The notes: a model not told the origin generated them from the sequence alone. A stretch of DNA of 64,000 bases from Mycogone perniciosa (GCA_025331125.1 JAOALB010000031.1:1-64000); one strand, 5' to 3'; numbered from the stretch's first letter, positions 43,591 through 56,120 are shown. A program made the numbers and translations.

Positions 43591-46500
43591 TCTTTAAATA
43601 CTCTTTTCAAGAAAGATAAGAAAACTATGGAAATTAAAGATATTTTTAATAGTAAATATATTTCAAAACGAAATATTTAAATATTTCTCTTTAAAAGAAA
43701 ACTTTTTTTTTAAACTTTTAAAAATTAAAGCTTTATTTTTTATCATTAGTTTATTATATACTGTTAATTTAAAATAACTTTATAAAGGTAATTAAAATAA
43801 AGTATAAATTTAAGCTTCTTATAATAAAGGAAAGTTTAAAATAAAATTATAAACCCTTGTTTTTATTATTAAAAGGTAATTTAAATTATTTTCATTACCT
43901 TTTTTAAATAATTTATAAATTTACTTATATTATTTTCTATTTAAAAAAGATATTTAATAATAATAAGTTAATTGTTTTAAAACAAACAGTAAATTAATTC
44001 AATCAATTATTTAAAATAGACTTTATTAATAGGTTAAAAATATTAATTATAATAATTTAATAGAATATTCTAAACTAATTTTATGGATTCTTTATTTATT
44101 ATAACCTATTAAATAAAGTTTTTAATTTTGGTTTAATTTAAAATTATAAAAAGTAAATCCTTTAAAATAGCTTTTTTATAGCTTAAGACTTATATATTTT
44201 TATAGTTTTTTCTTTTATAATAAATAAATATATATTTTACTATAAAATACCTATAACTTAATAAAAGTTAATTTATATCAATATAATTACTAAGACTTTT
44301 ATATAACCTTATATTAATAATATAATTAGCTTTTAATAATATATAAATACTGGATTTAATTTCAATACTAATATTTATATTATTTATTTATAATAAAGAA
44401 GTTAATCAAAAGGATTAGTACTAGCTTTAAAGTTTACTATTATTTTTTCAAATATCTTTATTATAGTTTATAGTTATAGAAATATCTCTATAAAGATAAT
44501 TAATAATTAAAAAGTAAAGAAAACGTAATTATTTTATTATAACATTATGAATTCTTTAAAAAGCTTTATTTTAAAAAGACTTTAATTTTAATAGATTAAT
44601 TTTATACCTTTATAAAAATATAATTAATAAAATTATTCCTTAATTAAAGGTTTTATTACTTTAATAGCCTATATAAAATAAGTATAATAAACTATTAAAA
44701 AAAGCTTAAATAGCATTATATTAATAAGTAAAAAATCGTTAAAGGTTTAATTAAACGCCTTAAAAACCGTTTCATTTTTTAATTAAAATATAAACCTTTT
44801 TTAAAAGACTATAAATTAATTGTATATTTAAATTACTTTTTATATATTATAATTTTATTTATAGCCTTTTTATAAAAAGGGCTATTAATATATTAAAAAA
44901 TCATAATATACTCCTAAATTAAAAAATAAAAGAAATACCTTTATAAAGCTTTATTTATAATTTAATATTTGAAAAGTTAAGACCCTTTTATAAATATTTA
45001 ACACAATATATTATAAAATATATAAATTTAATAGGTTATTAATCCTCTAAGTATTTTTATAATTTTTGTAATAAAGAAAGGCAGTAAACTATAAATATAT
45101 ATTAATTTCTATACTTTAAAGAAATAATATATAAAAACTATACTTTTTACTATTAATTTTGAAAGCTTTTGGTAGAATTCTATATTTTAAAACTCTTATT
45201 AAATTCAATGTAAAAAATATATATTATGGAATATTTATTTATAAAGGAGGTAAATAGAAGATGATATTTCACTCTTAATATAAATAATTCAAATATAATA
45301 TTATATTATTTAACTTTATAAATTCCCTTACAACATCTTCATAATATATTAGAAATATCTTATAAGGTTTGATTAATTTTACTTATATTATATATTTTAG
45401 CAATATATTAATTTATAGCTATAAAACCTAATTAGTCGTATTTATATTATATATTTTAACAATGTACTTACTTATAATTATGGTTTTAAAAACTATATAT
45501 AGTATATATATTAGGTCTTTAATAAGCTATAAAATATAAAGCTATATATTAACATCAATAACTATATTCTTTATATTCTTTTAATACTGTTGTTTAAATC
45601 TATTATTATATTTAATACAATTAATATAAAATAATTATATATTTAAAATACTATTTAATAGCTAATATTTAAAAGTATTTATAATACTCCTATATTTTCA
45701 AAATTCATAAAACTTTATTATTACTTTATTAAAAATTAAAATAAAATGATATTAGTTTTAATATATCTTAGTTATAAAAAGTAAAAAAGGTTATTATGGT
45801 TAAAGTTTAATATTCTTAAAGCTTTCTAATAATTTCAAGAAAGGTTTTTAAAAGCTTTATTTTAATATATAATAATATAAAGGTATTAATTTATATAAAA
45901 ATAAGTATATAAACTTATATAATTAAAAGAATATTAGTTTAATATGAATGGAGCATGTAATACGTTATAATATATATATTAAAAAAGCCAAATAATTTAA
46001 TATTATATTATTATACTTTTAATATTAAGCTTTTTACTATTATAAAGGTTTTTTAAATATAGAAATATTATTTAATTTATATAGGTATAAAGATTAAAGT
46101 TAAAATAAATTATTATTACTTTATATATAAATAAAAGCTTTTATATTAATAAAAAAAAGGGTTTAATAAGTTAGCTTTTTTTTATTTTTATATTGAATAT
46201 AGGCTAAAAAGGTGAAAGTTTCTTAATACCTTATTTTGGTACTTTAATCTTTATAATTCTATTAAATTAAAAGATTCTAGTAAAGCTATATATTAATAGG
46301 TTTATAGTAATAATTAATTAATTTATTTTGAAAGTAAAGCCTATACATTAATAACTCTTTATTATTATTAAGCAATATATAAAATATACTTTATATATAT
46401 TTATACTAATATATACTATAAATAGTAAAGTTCTTAACCTTTTTATAAAATATATTTATTTACTATTTTAAATACTATAAAGAATTATGTTTAATAAAAA

Positions 46501-48754
46501 TTATCTTTTATTTTATTTATAGATAATAGTATTAAATATTTTATAATTAATTCTTTATTAACTTTTTTACTATTTAACTATAAGTTTACTACTTTAAATT
46601 ATAATAAAGTAATTTATTATAAATATTATATTAATATTATTATAAAAGTAAAAACACCTTAAACCATTTATAAAATAATTAAATACACTTTACAATGAAG
46701 CTAAAAAGAATATAAACAATAATATAATATTTATTTATTAAAACGAGAATTTACTATTAATAATTAAATATTGAGTTAAAATAAATAAATTAATATATTA
46801 ACTTGATTTATTATCTGTTATTAACGTTTATAATATTTTTAATGTTATAAAGTCTAAACTATATTATAGCTATAAAAGACAACATTTTAAATCAATAAAT
46901 AACTTTGTTAAGATTGAAAAGTATTTAAAGTTAAAAGAGTTATTAATTATAAATATAAAAGGGTATAGTATTTATATTTAATTAAATACAGGAATTACTT
47001 AAAGATGTATAGTATTTAATAAAGAAAAGTAATTTTATTAATATTGAATTACTTTAAAAGTATAAATAATAATTTATTAATAAATAAATAAATATTATTA
47101 TTAAATATTATAAACTTAAAAGAATTAAAATATTATATAATTTTAATTAATTAATTAAAAGTGAAAGTTTAATTTATAATAATATATATTTTATAGTAAA
47201 TAAATGGTACTACTACTATTTAATAATTATTAATTCTCTTTATTTTCCAATAATACTTTATTATACTCTTTTATGATAAGAAAATATATTTAAAGTAATT
47301 TAAAGATTTTAATACATTTATATATTATATCGTAATAAAGAAGCAATTACCTATAAGAAATAAATGAATATATATTAGAATAAAAATATATCAAATAGTA
47401 GGAATCGTAATAAAAAGGTTTATTTAATTAAAACTAATTTAAAGGTTTAAGGGCTTTAAATTTTAATAGTAATATTATTTATATACTGTAATCTTTTCTT
47501 TCTTTATACTTTAACTAGACTTAATCTTTATTATATTAATATAAAGCTTTTTTTATATTAAATGAATAATAATATTAATATAAATTTATCCTTTATTAGC
47601 TCCTTTATATAATACAGAAATAATTATATAGTATTTACTTTGTTAATAAAAGACTGTTACAAATATTCAATTAATACTTTAATGATATTAATAAACTAAT
47701 AGGCAATTAGACTATATAATTTATTATTTAAAGAATAATAGAAATACTGTTAAAAGCATTTAATATAATATAAATTAATATACGAAGTTTACTTTTAAAT
47801 TATATAAAACTTATATTTATCATTAAAGTATTAAAGTAATGTTTCCTTTAATTTACATTTTTTTAATAAAGGGTTAAGATAATAATAATGTAAAGCAATA
47901 TATTTATAGTAAACTAATAATAATTAATAGTAATACTTTTATTAAAATACCTATTGAATTAAATTATTAATAGCTTTATAGTATTATATTAATAAAAGTA
48001 TAGTAATTTTAAAGGGAAAGTATTTTAATAGATATATAATTAAAGTAGTATTAACTATAAGCGAAAATAGGTTTACCATATTAATATTTTTAAATACTAT
48101 AAAACTATTTTTATTTTTTAAAATTAAGCTATAAATATATTAAATAAAAGATTATTGTAAAGAATTAACTATAAAAGATTTATAAACCTATGATATTTAT
48201 TATAAAAGGAAAAAGGATTTATAATTATAGGCTAAATTTAAAAAAGAAATTGTTTTTATATAATAAATTAATCAATAAAAAGAAGTAAAAGGGAAGAATA
48301 TTTATAAAAAAGTTAATTATATAAATAAAAGGGCGAAAAGGGATAAAGAAAAAAATAAAAACAGAGGAAAAAGAATAAAAGTAAAGTTATAAGTAAAAGG
48401 AAAAGTAAAGTAAAAGTATATATAATATATATAGTATAAATAATAATAAATTAAAAAAAGAAAAAGAAGGATATTTTTATATATTAATAGTAAAGAATTA
48501 AGATATTATATAAAATCTTTTTACTACTTTTTAAATTTAATTATATAAGATTATAGTTTTAAACTATAAAATTAAAAACATTTTAAGTTATTAAATATAT
48601 ATTAAAATATTTAGATTTATAGTTTAAAGAAAGCATTTATTTAAAGAATAAGTACTACTTAATATAGTAATAAAATATTAAAAGCTAAAAAAGACTTTAT
48701 TAAATATAAAGCTTTTACTAGTATTAAACTTAATACTATAAAGGAGGGGCAGCC

Positions 48755-49035
48755 TATGAAAAGGTTAAAAGCTTTAAGGCTTTTATAATATTATATAGGC
48801 TAAAATATATATATAAAAGTAATTATAGTCTTAAAAAATATAAAACTTTAAAGATTAAAAGACTAATACTATTATATTTAATTACTAGGTTTTAATTTAT
48901 TGTTTACTTATTAATATTTACTTTTCTTTTAAATAACTGCTCTTTAACCTCTTTTACTTTTCTTTAAGGTTATAGCCCTTTACTTAATTTATTTACCTTA
49001 AAGAGAGTCTTTAACATTTCTTTACTTTAAAGTTT
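48755..49035 (+). repeat. Dispersed repeat, copy 2
   Basis: Second copy of the 43330-43590 repeat. It retains slightly more C and G (for example CTGCTCTTTAACCTC), so it is nearer to the original. It lies directly before the degraded LINE copy. Confidence 0.65.
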
Positions 49036-49229
49036 ATTTTTAAAACCTATATAAACATATTTTTAGGCAAAATATATAATATTCTTAGGCTTTTTGAATT
49101 ATTAAATAAAATCTAAAAAGGTTGATTTTTTAAAGTTATAATATAAGCTATAAAACCCTATGTCTTTTTATAACTTTCTATAAAATAAAGGTATAATAAT
49201 AAAGGTGTTAAAAGTAATTACTAGTTGAT

Positions 49230-50453
49230 CTTATTAAATAAATAAATATAAAGCTATTAAATCTAATAAATAAAATAAATAAAGCCTTTAAAAGTATAAT
49301 AAAAGTAAATTATTTTAATTTAAAATCTATAAGTATTTTTATTTTATATAGAAAGATTAAATGTTTTTATACTTAATGTTACTTTTATTTAAATTTAATT
49401 TAAATATATAATAGAATTTAGAAAATTAATTAACTTTTTCCCTTTTTATTTAATTTTACTTTACTTTAATAAATTTTAAAATAAAGGGAATATAAATTAA
49501 AAAGTAATTATTAATTATAAAGCAAAAATAATTATAAATGTTAAATACTTTAATACTATAAAAGTTTATACAATAAACATATAGGCTACCTTAAAGGCTA
49601 TAAAGCTAATAGTTAAATATATAAAGGAAAACTATATAATTTAAATAGCTTCTTTTTAAAATAATTTATTTATTATTAATAAACTATATAATTAACCCCT
49701 TTTATTAATATAAAAGTATATATATATTTTTAAAAACTAATATAAAGTAATTGATTTTATAAAAGTTTCATTTTATAGGTTTTAAAATATAAAGGCATTA
49801 TAAAGAATAAATAAATTAACTATTTAATTAAATGAATATTAGCTTTTTTTACTATACTATAAAACTAAACTATAATTATATATATTAAAAGATAAATTAA
49901 AAACGAAATTATAAAGATAAAAAAATAAAATTAATTTAACAAAACTTTAAAAGGCTATAAATAATAACGACTTGAAGCTTTTACCTTTTTTTTAAAGCTT
50001 AAACTTTTATACTTTATTTTTTATAGGCTTTTAATAGAAAAATAAGAATATATTTTTTTTTCAAAATATTATAAGTATTTTAAATCTAATAAAAAGTTTA
50101 TTTATAGATATAATAAGTTGAAAAAGTAAACCTATTATATAAAATATAAAATAGTGTAGCCTTTATTTTTTAATATCCTTTATAAAAAAACTTTTTTATG
50201 TATTTATTAAAGGTTATAAAATATAAAGCCTTTCAGAAATTAATAAAGGAAATAAACCTTTATAATCCTTTTTTAATAAAAATAAATTAATATCTTTTAA
50301 ATTAACCTTTTTTCTTTTATAAATTAAAATTTAATAAATAGTAGTATAAACCGCTAGCTTTCAATATCCTATTGCCTATACAGGTTTCATATAACTAGTT
50401 TACTTAATAGATTTAAATAATAAAATAAACAAAATAAATAAACAAATAAATAA
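49230..50453 (+). mobile_element. Second Tad1-like LINE copy, heavily RIP-mutated 3' part
   Basis: Aligns by eye with 1085-2503 of the LINE at the window start if C-to-T and G-to-A changes are allowed. GATAAAATAGATAAAGCCTT corresponds to AATAAAATAAATAAAGCCTT. CCTTAAAGGCCATAAAGCTA corresponds to CCTTAAAGGCTATAAAGCTA at about 49590. CCTATTGCCCATA corresponds to CCTATTGCCTATA at about 50367. The A-rich tail is at 50419-50453 (AAAATAAACAAAATAAATAA). Some internal sequence is deleted and no frame survives. Confidence 0.8.
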
Positions 50454-51082
50454 GCTTTACAGCCATTAAGGCGTATAAAAGTAACTATTAGTTGCTTTCG
50501 ACTGCAGACATTATAATTAAATGATTCGCCGCATCTTTTAGCCTTTATATTACTTAATTGCGGCTTTGCGGTTCTGTTAAGAGCGCGGTTCCCGCGCTTT
50601 ATACCGGTTGTTGTTGTCGTGTCTGTGTATGCATATGTGTTCAGAGTGCGAATTCCCCCTCGACAAAATGTATACTTTTGTTGGCTATACAAGGTTTTGA
50701 AGCTATACTAAAAGTTAAAAGCTACTATTAGAGCCGCAAAGAGGATATCCAAGGGTCGGTTCAGGCGCTGAGAATTGCAGACCAACTGTACATTTATCGG
50801 AATTTACAGTCATATAGTCAGCAGGAACAGTCACGATGATAAGGAAGTACAGTACCTAAATTCCACGTTAATTCGCCCTGTTTTTTCTATTTCCCTACTC
50901 CTTCCTCCTCCTATTCATCAGTAACATAAGGCCGTATATACTATACCACAAATTAACCTAAATAGCGAGGCTGTATCCCAGTGCCAAGACCATATGTCAA
51001 CCTCAACACTTCGATCGTTCAACCCTCTCTTTTGTTATTTCTCTGCTCCGTATCCCGTGAGGGATTTACTCGCGGCTCGTTA

Positions 51083-51167
51083 CTGAGTCGCCTATAAATC
51101 GACGAGCCTAGCCCTCTAGGGCTGACTTCTCGTATAAATCGACGGGGGCTAGCCCCCTAGGGATAAC
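51083..51167. repeat. Two tandem units with a palindromic core
   Basis: Two successive units share TATAAATCGACG followed by CTAGCCCTCTAGGG or CTAGCCCCCTAGGG. The second includes the perfect palindrome GGGGGCTAGCCCCC at 51144-51157. Confidence 0.7.
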
Positions 51168-51289
51168 CTTGGTCACCTAACACACTACTCTTACGCGGGA
51201 TTCTCGCGCCTCCTCGACCCGCTGACGGGAGTGGAGATAGACGACTAGGCTCTTTGAGGCGATAAAATGCTATATGAAGGGCTTACTTC

Positions 51290-51341
51290 GTACTCCGTAT
51301 ATGTACTCCGTATATGTACTTCGTATATGTACTCCGTATAT
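51290..51341. repeat. 13-bp tandem repeat, four copies
   Basis: GTACTCCGTATAT repeated four times; the third copy has GTACTTCGTATAT. The unit contains the dispersed TACTCCGTA motif. Confidence 0.9.
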
Positions 51342-51426
51342 TAGTGATACTGTAGCTAGACCTAGCATAGCACGTCCTTTTGCCCTACTGTGATTGGTGG
51401 CTCTATTCCCATAGGACGCTAATGGC

Positions 51427-51450
51427 ACATCATCATCATCATCATCATCA
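51427..51450. repeat. (CAT)n microsatellite
   Basis: Eight CAT-type units in a row, not inside any supported gene. Confidence 0.9.
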
Positions 51451-51809
51451 TGCCAAGACCATATTAACAGGTGATATTATCCGACAACATTTATTTCCCC
51501 AACTACGGAGTACGGAGTAACTTATATACCTATTCTATATATATGTAAGGTGAGAAATGAAAGTCTGTTCGACCAACGTCCTTCATCGCTGATAGTTTCC
51601 AGGCCAGCCAGTTTATAGTGCCTGAAGAACGCGTCGGGTTTTTTTTTTCTAGCTTCTCCTCGGGTTCCACATGGCATTTTTCAACGTTTCACCATTGACG
51701 GAGTTTTCCTCCACTAACAGATTCATTGCCGAGATCAACCCAATACTGTCCTCGTTTCTCAACAGCGGTTCCAGCCATTCATGAGCAGATTCAGGTGATG
51801 GACAAATGA

Positions 51810-52475
51810 TCAGGAATCGGAACACTTGCTGCCACACCCATAGGCGAGGGACGAAGTCGGTGCCCGTTGCTCAAAATTTTTCATCCAAGCGGTGTAGTCC
51901 TTGCCTTTGTCGTGGCATCGCCGTCGCACGTATCCTTTCTGCGTGAGCCACTGCTGCTGAGCCCAGATAACATGACATCCACCATCATTCCAGCCACAGG
52001 CTGTGGTTTCTGACGCAGAGTTGCAGTCTGTTACCGAATAACCCGATTTGATGGCAAAATTGAACGATAACTTCTTCACATTGTTGTCAGGCGTCGCCTC
52101 CTTGTCACCGGGCGGCGGATTCCCTCCTGAACCCGGACTGAGGTCTCCACCGATCGTAAACGTACGGCAGTTCGAAGTGTCTGTCATCTTGCTAACCATG
52201 CATAAGGCGGTGCCAGTGCAGTGGACCTTCTCTGAGGCCTGATACCAGTTGCCGTAGGCAGTGCCCTGTCCCACTACGAACCAGTCCGTCCAGCACTTTA
52301 CCCCAGAGGCATAACGGTGGCCGTTAGTGGACGTAAGATACGTCCCCTCGCCATCAACGTATCGCCTGGCAATCGTACTGTTAGTCTCGGCAGGGTTAGC
52401 CTCGGCGGTAGGATAGGCCCTTGCGATGGATAGCCAGGTCACAAAAAGCCCAGAGAGGACCTTCTGGATTGCCAT
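51810..52475 (-). CDS. Secreted cysteine-rich protein (221 aa)
   Basis: Intronless, 221 residues. A signal peptide (MAIQKVLSGLFVTWLSIARA, cleavage after about residue 20) is followed by a likely pro-segment ending in a Kex2-type Arg-Arg at 37-38. The mature part has ten cysteines (VKC, VHC, LC, NC, DC, AC, GGC, RRRC, YGC, SKC), consistent with five disulfides. A flexible Gly/Pro-rich linker (LSPGSGGNPPPGDKE) separates two halves, the second containing GCHVIWAQQQ and GYVRRRCHDKGKDYTAWM. I do not recognise a characterised family; an extracellular effector-like or antagonism protein is possible but unproven. The minus-strand frame at 51649-51837 overlaps its end and may reflect an unrecognised last exon. 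It sits in an island between AT-rich transposon blocks and shows no RIP damage. Confidence 0.8.
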   Translation of the reverse strand: MAIQKVLSGLFVTWLSIARAYPTAEANPAETNSTIARRYVDGEGTYLTSTNGHRYASGVKCWTDWFVVGQGTAYGNWYQASEKVHCTGTALCMVSKMTDTSNCRTFTIGGDLSPGSGGNPPPGDKEATPDNNVKKLSFNFAIKSGYSVTDCNSASETTACGWNDGGCHVIWAQQQWLTQKGYVRRRCHDKGKDYTAWMKNFEQRAPTSSLAYGCGSKCSDS

Positions 52476-52925
52476 TTTAAAGAGAGTAGTGGAGTGTAGT
52501 GATGCGAATTCAAGGCAATTTTATTGAGCTGGGAAGTGAATAGTTGCGAAAGAGAGAACCAGCAAAGAAAGGACACTCCGAGTCAATGGAATAAGGAGTT
52601 GATAATGGAATTTCATGGAAGAGAAATGAGAGACTCTTACTGTTTTTATAGGTCTTGTTATCCTAGTTTAAGCTGGTAATATATGCAACTTAGAATCGAT
52701 AGGTTGCATTTAAGAGTACGAGTACTAAAAGGAACTAGATCGATAATTAATAGAATATGTACGTGGTACTCCGTACACCATACTATATCAAGCAGCTCAT
52801 AAAATAATTACCAACTGATAAGTTAGTTTTAGTCTAGCAAGACGCCCGGTTAACATGGAGCAAAATAAACTTTCCCTTACTCAATGTTAAGCATAAGTAA
52901 TATATTATAATATTGAATTTCGGCA
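52476..52925. promoter_or_regulatory. Promoter region of the secreted protein gene
   Basis: About 450 bases upstream of the minus-strand gene, turning AT-rich away from it. It contains one GTACTCCGTAC motif (52767-52777). No gene seen. Confidence 0.4.
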
Positions 52926-53302
52926 TATCATGACCCCACCTTGTATCAGAAGACCGAATAATAGGGGTCAGACAAATCGGGCGAAGGGAGCGGCGACCCT
53001 AAATAACTAGAAGATTAAAGAGGTAGATTTAAGCTAGTAGGTAGGTGCTGTAGTTGGATTCTATTAATCCCTGAGGTTTCTCTGCCTTAGGGCCAGGCTA
53101 CTATTATATACGATTGCCTAGGTCTTCTAGACTTCCCGGAGCTTCCGGATCTCCAGACTAACTCGTCCTAACACCTTGCAGATTATAATAGGCAACGTTC
53201 TGCTTACAGTCTATACCCTGAATTTTCTATACTTAACTACCTGGACCCACTTATTGTAGCGGTACGTACATCTTTAACAGTTAGCTACCCCTCTATATCA
53301 CA
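52926..53302 (+). repeat. Possible solo LTR of a related Gypsy family
   Basis: Starts TATCATGACCCC and ends CTATATCACA, like the TGTCATGACCC...GTCACA ends of the chromovirus LTR family but with a different interior. No target-site duplication was found. Termini are the only evidence. Confidence 0.4.
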
Positions 53303-53809
53303 TGACACAATTATATATTTGTTTACCTAAATAAAGAGATACTATATCGTATTTAGAGTGCTATATTAGAAATGCCTTATATAATACTATATAACTATTT
53401 ATTGAAGTTGGTGTATTTAATAAGACTAAAAGATTTACTATCCTTAAAGCTATATTAAGCAATTATATTTACTATTAAAGTAACTTTCTAGTACTTTATT
53501 TAGTACTATTCTTACTATTACTTTTTATATACTAGCAAGGTTGCCTTTATCCCTGTTAACATCCCACTATCATTTCTTATTAGTTAATAATCCCTATTAT
53601 ACGGAGTACCCCCACTATAAGTATACGCTAGTTAATAATACAGGGTAGAGTGTATATAACTTACAATGGGTCCACGATAACTACTTACAATATAGTTACA
53701 CGATTAACGGTCAATAGGAAAGGAGTTCCAGCCAATAAGTACTCTGTATAACCGTCGGCCTTATTACAATATAAAAAGCGATTATTGCGACAAGTTAAAG
53801 TTATTATAA
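53303..53809. other. AT-rich spacer
   Basis: No gene. Contains one TACGGAGTA motif at about 53599-53607. It may include the diverged 5' part of the next LTR relic. Confidence 0.4.
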
Positions 53810-54017
53810 TTCAGGAATTTCCTTTATATATAAGACTAGATAAATTACAATCATATAGTATAGTTATTTAGATAGTCGTTAACCAAACAGTATTCGTCTA
53901 AACCTACTAGTTCTATAGAATCGTAACAATAACATAGTATTTTCCTTGACCTCTCTGCTAACACAAACCCTGCAAGCCTTGGTTTAATTGTTAGGAATCA
54001 GCCCGGATTATTATACA
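53810..54017 (+). repeat. LTR relic, 3' half
   Basis: Shares with the chromovirus LTRs the order TTTCCTTTATATATAA, CTATAGAATCGTAACAATAACATA, CTTGACCTCTCTG, CTTGGTTTAATTGTTAGGAATCAGC and CCCGGATTATTATACA. The upstream half diverges, so it is an older or different subfamily. Confidence 0.65.
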
Positions 54018-55628
54018 GTATATATATGTCTATTATCACAATTATTTCAGCCAATTTTATAGCTTTAAATGCAGTACTGCACTTGATATATTATAATATA
54101 TATCCTACTATCTATTTACTATCCCAAGAGTATGATGGCTATTCGCAGATTATCCGGAAGCAAGCCCTTAAGACAACATCTTTTTTAAAAAAGGACAATA
54201 AAGGACCACCCAAAAGAAAGCCTGGTGCGTATTCCATTTGTTCATTTCAGTTCCAGAAAAGCAGACAGGACGCAAGGTAGGATATACGGATATAGTAGCA
54301 GAGGTTGACAGTGATGTTTCTGATTGTTAGCCACAGGCCCTAGAAACTTTGTCGGATGAGTATTGTAGTGAAGGCAAGTTGTACGTGAATGAAGAGTTTT
54401 GGTTCGATGGAAGGGATTAGCAAGCCGGGTCGCCTACAAAGCGGCCAGACTCATGATTACCGGCGGTTCTGTATACATGGAGCCTAACCGCGATATTAAC
54501 CATGACTCTGATCGTGCTGGTAACTGGGGTTCGCTGGGAGTTCAGACAGGCGGGTCGGCCTGCGCCTGTTGCAGACGGTAATACATACCAGACATTCATA
54601 GTGAAAGATTAGGATTGTTGCCATATAATACATGACTGCCAGATAGGAATACACCATTATTATCATAGAGGCGTCATTATTTATCACAAGAGTATCACAA
54701 GTCGCTTTGTCGTAAACGATGTTCCGGGTATATGAGCCTCATGTGCGCATGCGAATTTGCCGGCCTAAGTGCAGTGACTTGCTACCTGAGATTAACGTGG
54801 CGACAAGCACCATATCATTGCACAGTATCTTGGTAGCGGCCGAAGAGACTCCTACATCTCGGCTCCAGTGTGCCGACACGAAGGCATATACACGATCAGT
54901 CTGGGGTGGAACGTGCTTAGAGGACTGTAGTAAAGAGACAGTTGACCGATACTATATTATGTACGTTACATAATATTAACGAATTCATGACAGTATTCTG
55001 AAAGGTTCTCGACAAATATTAACGCCAGCTGGCCGCATTACAACAGGTCAGGGGACAAAGAGTTCAAAGGATAAAGGAGCTCAAAGAAGGAACAAAGAAC
55101 AAACGAAAAAAAGGGTTAAGAGACGGGCTCGGGACGAGCCGCGACGCTGCCAGTTAACTACCAACCTAAACGGCAAGCCTACCATTTGGACTAAGTTTGC
55201 GGAAGAATGGAAGCCAACTCAGGAGGGATTCCAGTGCGACTGCGCATTGAATACACCGCGCAAACGCGCCAAGATTTCCTTCATATATACCCTAGGGTAG
55301 TACGCTTCGAATGACGAGTAACTTCTGATTGCAACGTCGATGAACGCCACACCTAACGAGAGCTCAAAATATAACAGGTCATTAATGGTACACAAAAAGC
55401 CAGGACTAGTTTGATGCACCTATAATAACCCTTCTATGAACCCTTCCCTACATTGGAGGGGATATTGACTTGAACTTCAGCAAACTGAAAGCTGATGTTA
55501 TTCGGCACCCCAATGTCAATGCCCGCAAGAACTCTGGAGGAAGGCTATAAAGTCAAGCTCAGCTGTAAGGTCGGAAGGATACTGATTAAAGTAATCAAGT
55601 CAATTATCATGGACTTCAGAGATCAATG
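54018..55628. other. Gene-free mixed-composition spacer
   Basis: Several short frames (54026-54280, 54399-54581, 54719-54973, 55219-55419, 55495-55707) show no family resemblance. A Lys/Glu-rich stretch near 55050-55120 could be the tail of a decayed transposase, but this is not supported. No gene called. Confidence 0.45.
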
Positions 55629-56036
55629 TGTGACAATCCGGGTTGATTCTCAAGGGATAAACCGAGGTTCGTGGCTTTATATTAACAGAGAGGTCAGGGA
55701 TAAATAGTAAGTATTGTAATATAGTTACAAATCTATAAAACAGGGGGCTTTAGTAAATGCAATTTATTAATAACTGCTTAAATAACTATATTAAATAAAT
55801 GTTAAGCTAGTTATATATAAATAGAGGAAATCTATATATAATTACTAATATTTTAATAAGTATTACTATAATTGTTAGACTAGTATAGTAATTAAATAAA
55901 TAATGAGACTTTTTAATATAATATATATTTAAATAATAACTATTAATATAGTAGTTACTTTATAATAATTAATTAATATAATAAATATTCTATTATACCT
56001 TTATAATTTAGTTTTTAATATAATTAAGTTATAATA
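55629..56036 (-). repeat. Chromovirus-family LTR in reverse orientation
   Basis: Reads TGTGACAATCCGGGTTGATT at the left edge, the reverse complement of the LTR 3' end, and runs to TTATAATA at 56031-56036, the complement of a RIP-changed LTR start. Its 408 bases equal the length of the LTR at 63425-63832. The 3'-end half is hardly mutated while the other half is AT-shifted. Confidence 0.8.
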
Positions 56037-56120
56037 TAATATCCTTTTTTTATTAATTTTATCTCTAAGATTTATTTTAATCCTTTCCTATAATAAAGGT
56101 TAAGTTAGGTAGGCGCAATA
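56037..56120 (-). mobile_element. Interior remnant next to the reverse LTR
   Basis: The reverse complement of about 56037-56090 (AGGAAAGGATTAAAATAAAT, then GATAAAATTAATAAAAAAAGG) resembles the polypurine and pre-3'-LTR region of the chromovirus at 63370-63424. So the reverse LTR is the 3' LTR of a second, truncated copy. The plus-strand element starts directly after it. Confidence 0.6.

Larger units (their letters stand above)
39553..49229. other. Extremely AT-rich, gene-free block
   Basis: About 9.7 kb of A+T-dominated DNA with no open frame of 60 codons or more on either strand, and TpA-rich throughout. This is what repeated RIP makes of transposon DNA. Two related segments (43330-43590 and 48755-49035) show that at least part is multicopy. 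I recognise no gene, RNA gene or intact element. Confidence 0.8.
50454..51600. other. Non-coding island edge with short tandem repeats
   Basis: Composition returns to normal. No gene is supported; a minus-strand frame at 50387-50692 runs across the LINE tail and is accidental. The stretch holds the repeats listed at 51083-51167, 51290-51341 and 51427-51450. Confidence 0.5.

Noticed and set aside
50387..50692. Minus-strand 101-codon frame
   Set aside because: It starts in normal DNA and runs into the A-rich LINE tail; no conserved features.
51427..51450. CRISPR-like or array-type repeat
   Set aside because: It is a simple (CAT)n microsatellite without spacers; CRISPR arrays are not expected in a fungal nuclear genome.
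54719..55419. Possible transposase remnant (Lys/Glu-rich coil near 55050-55120)
   Set aside because: No catalytic motif, terminal repeats or consistent frame; similarity is only compositional.
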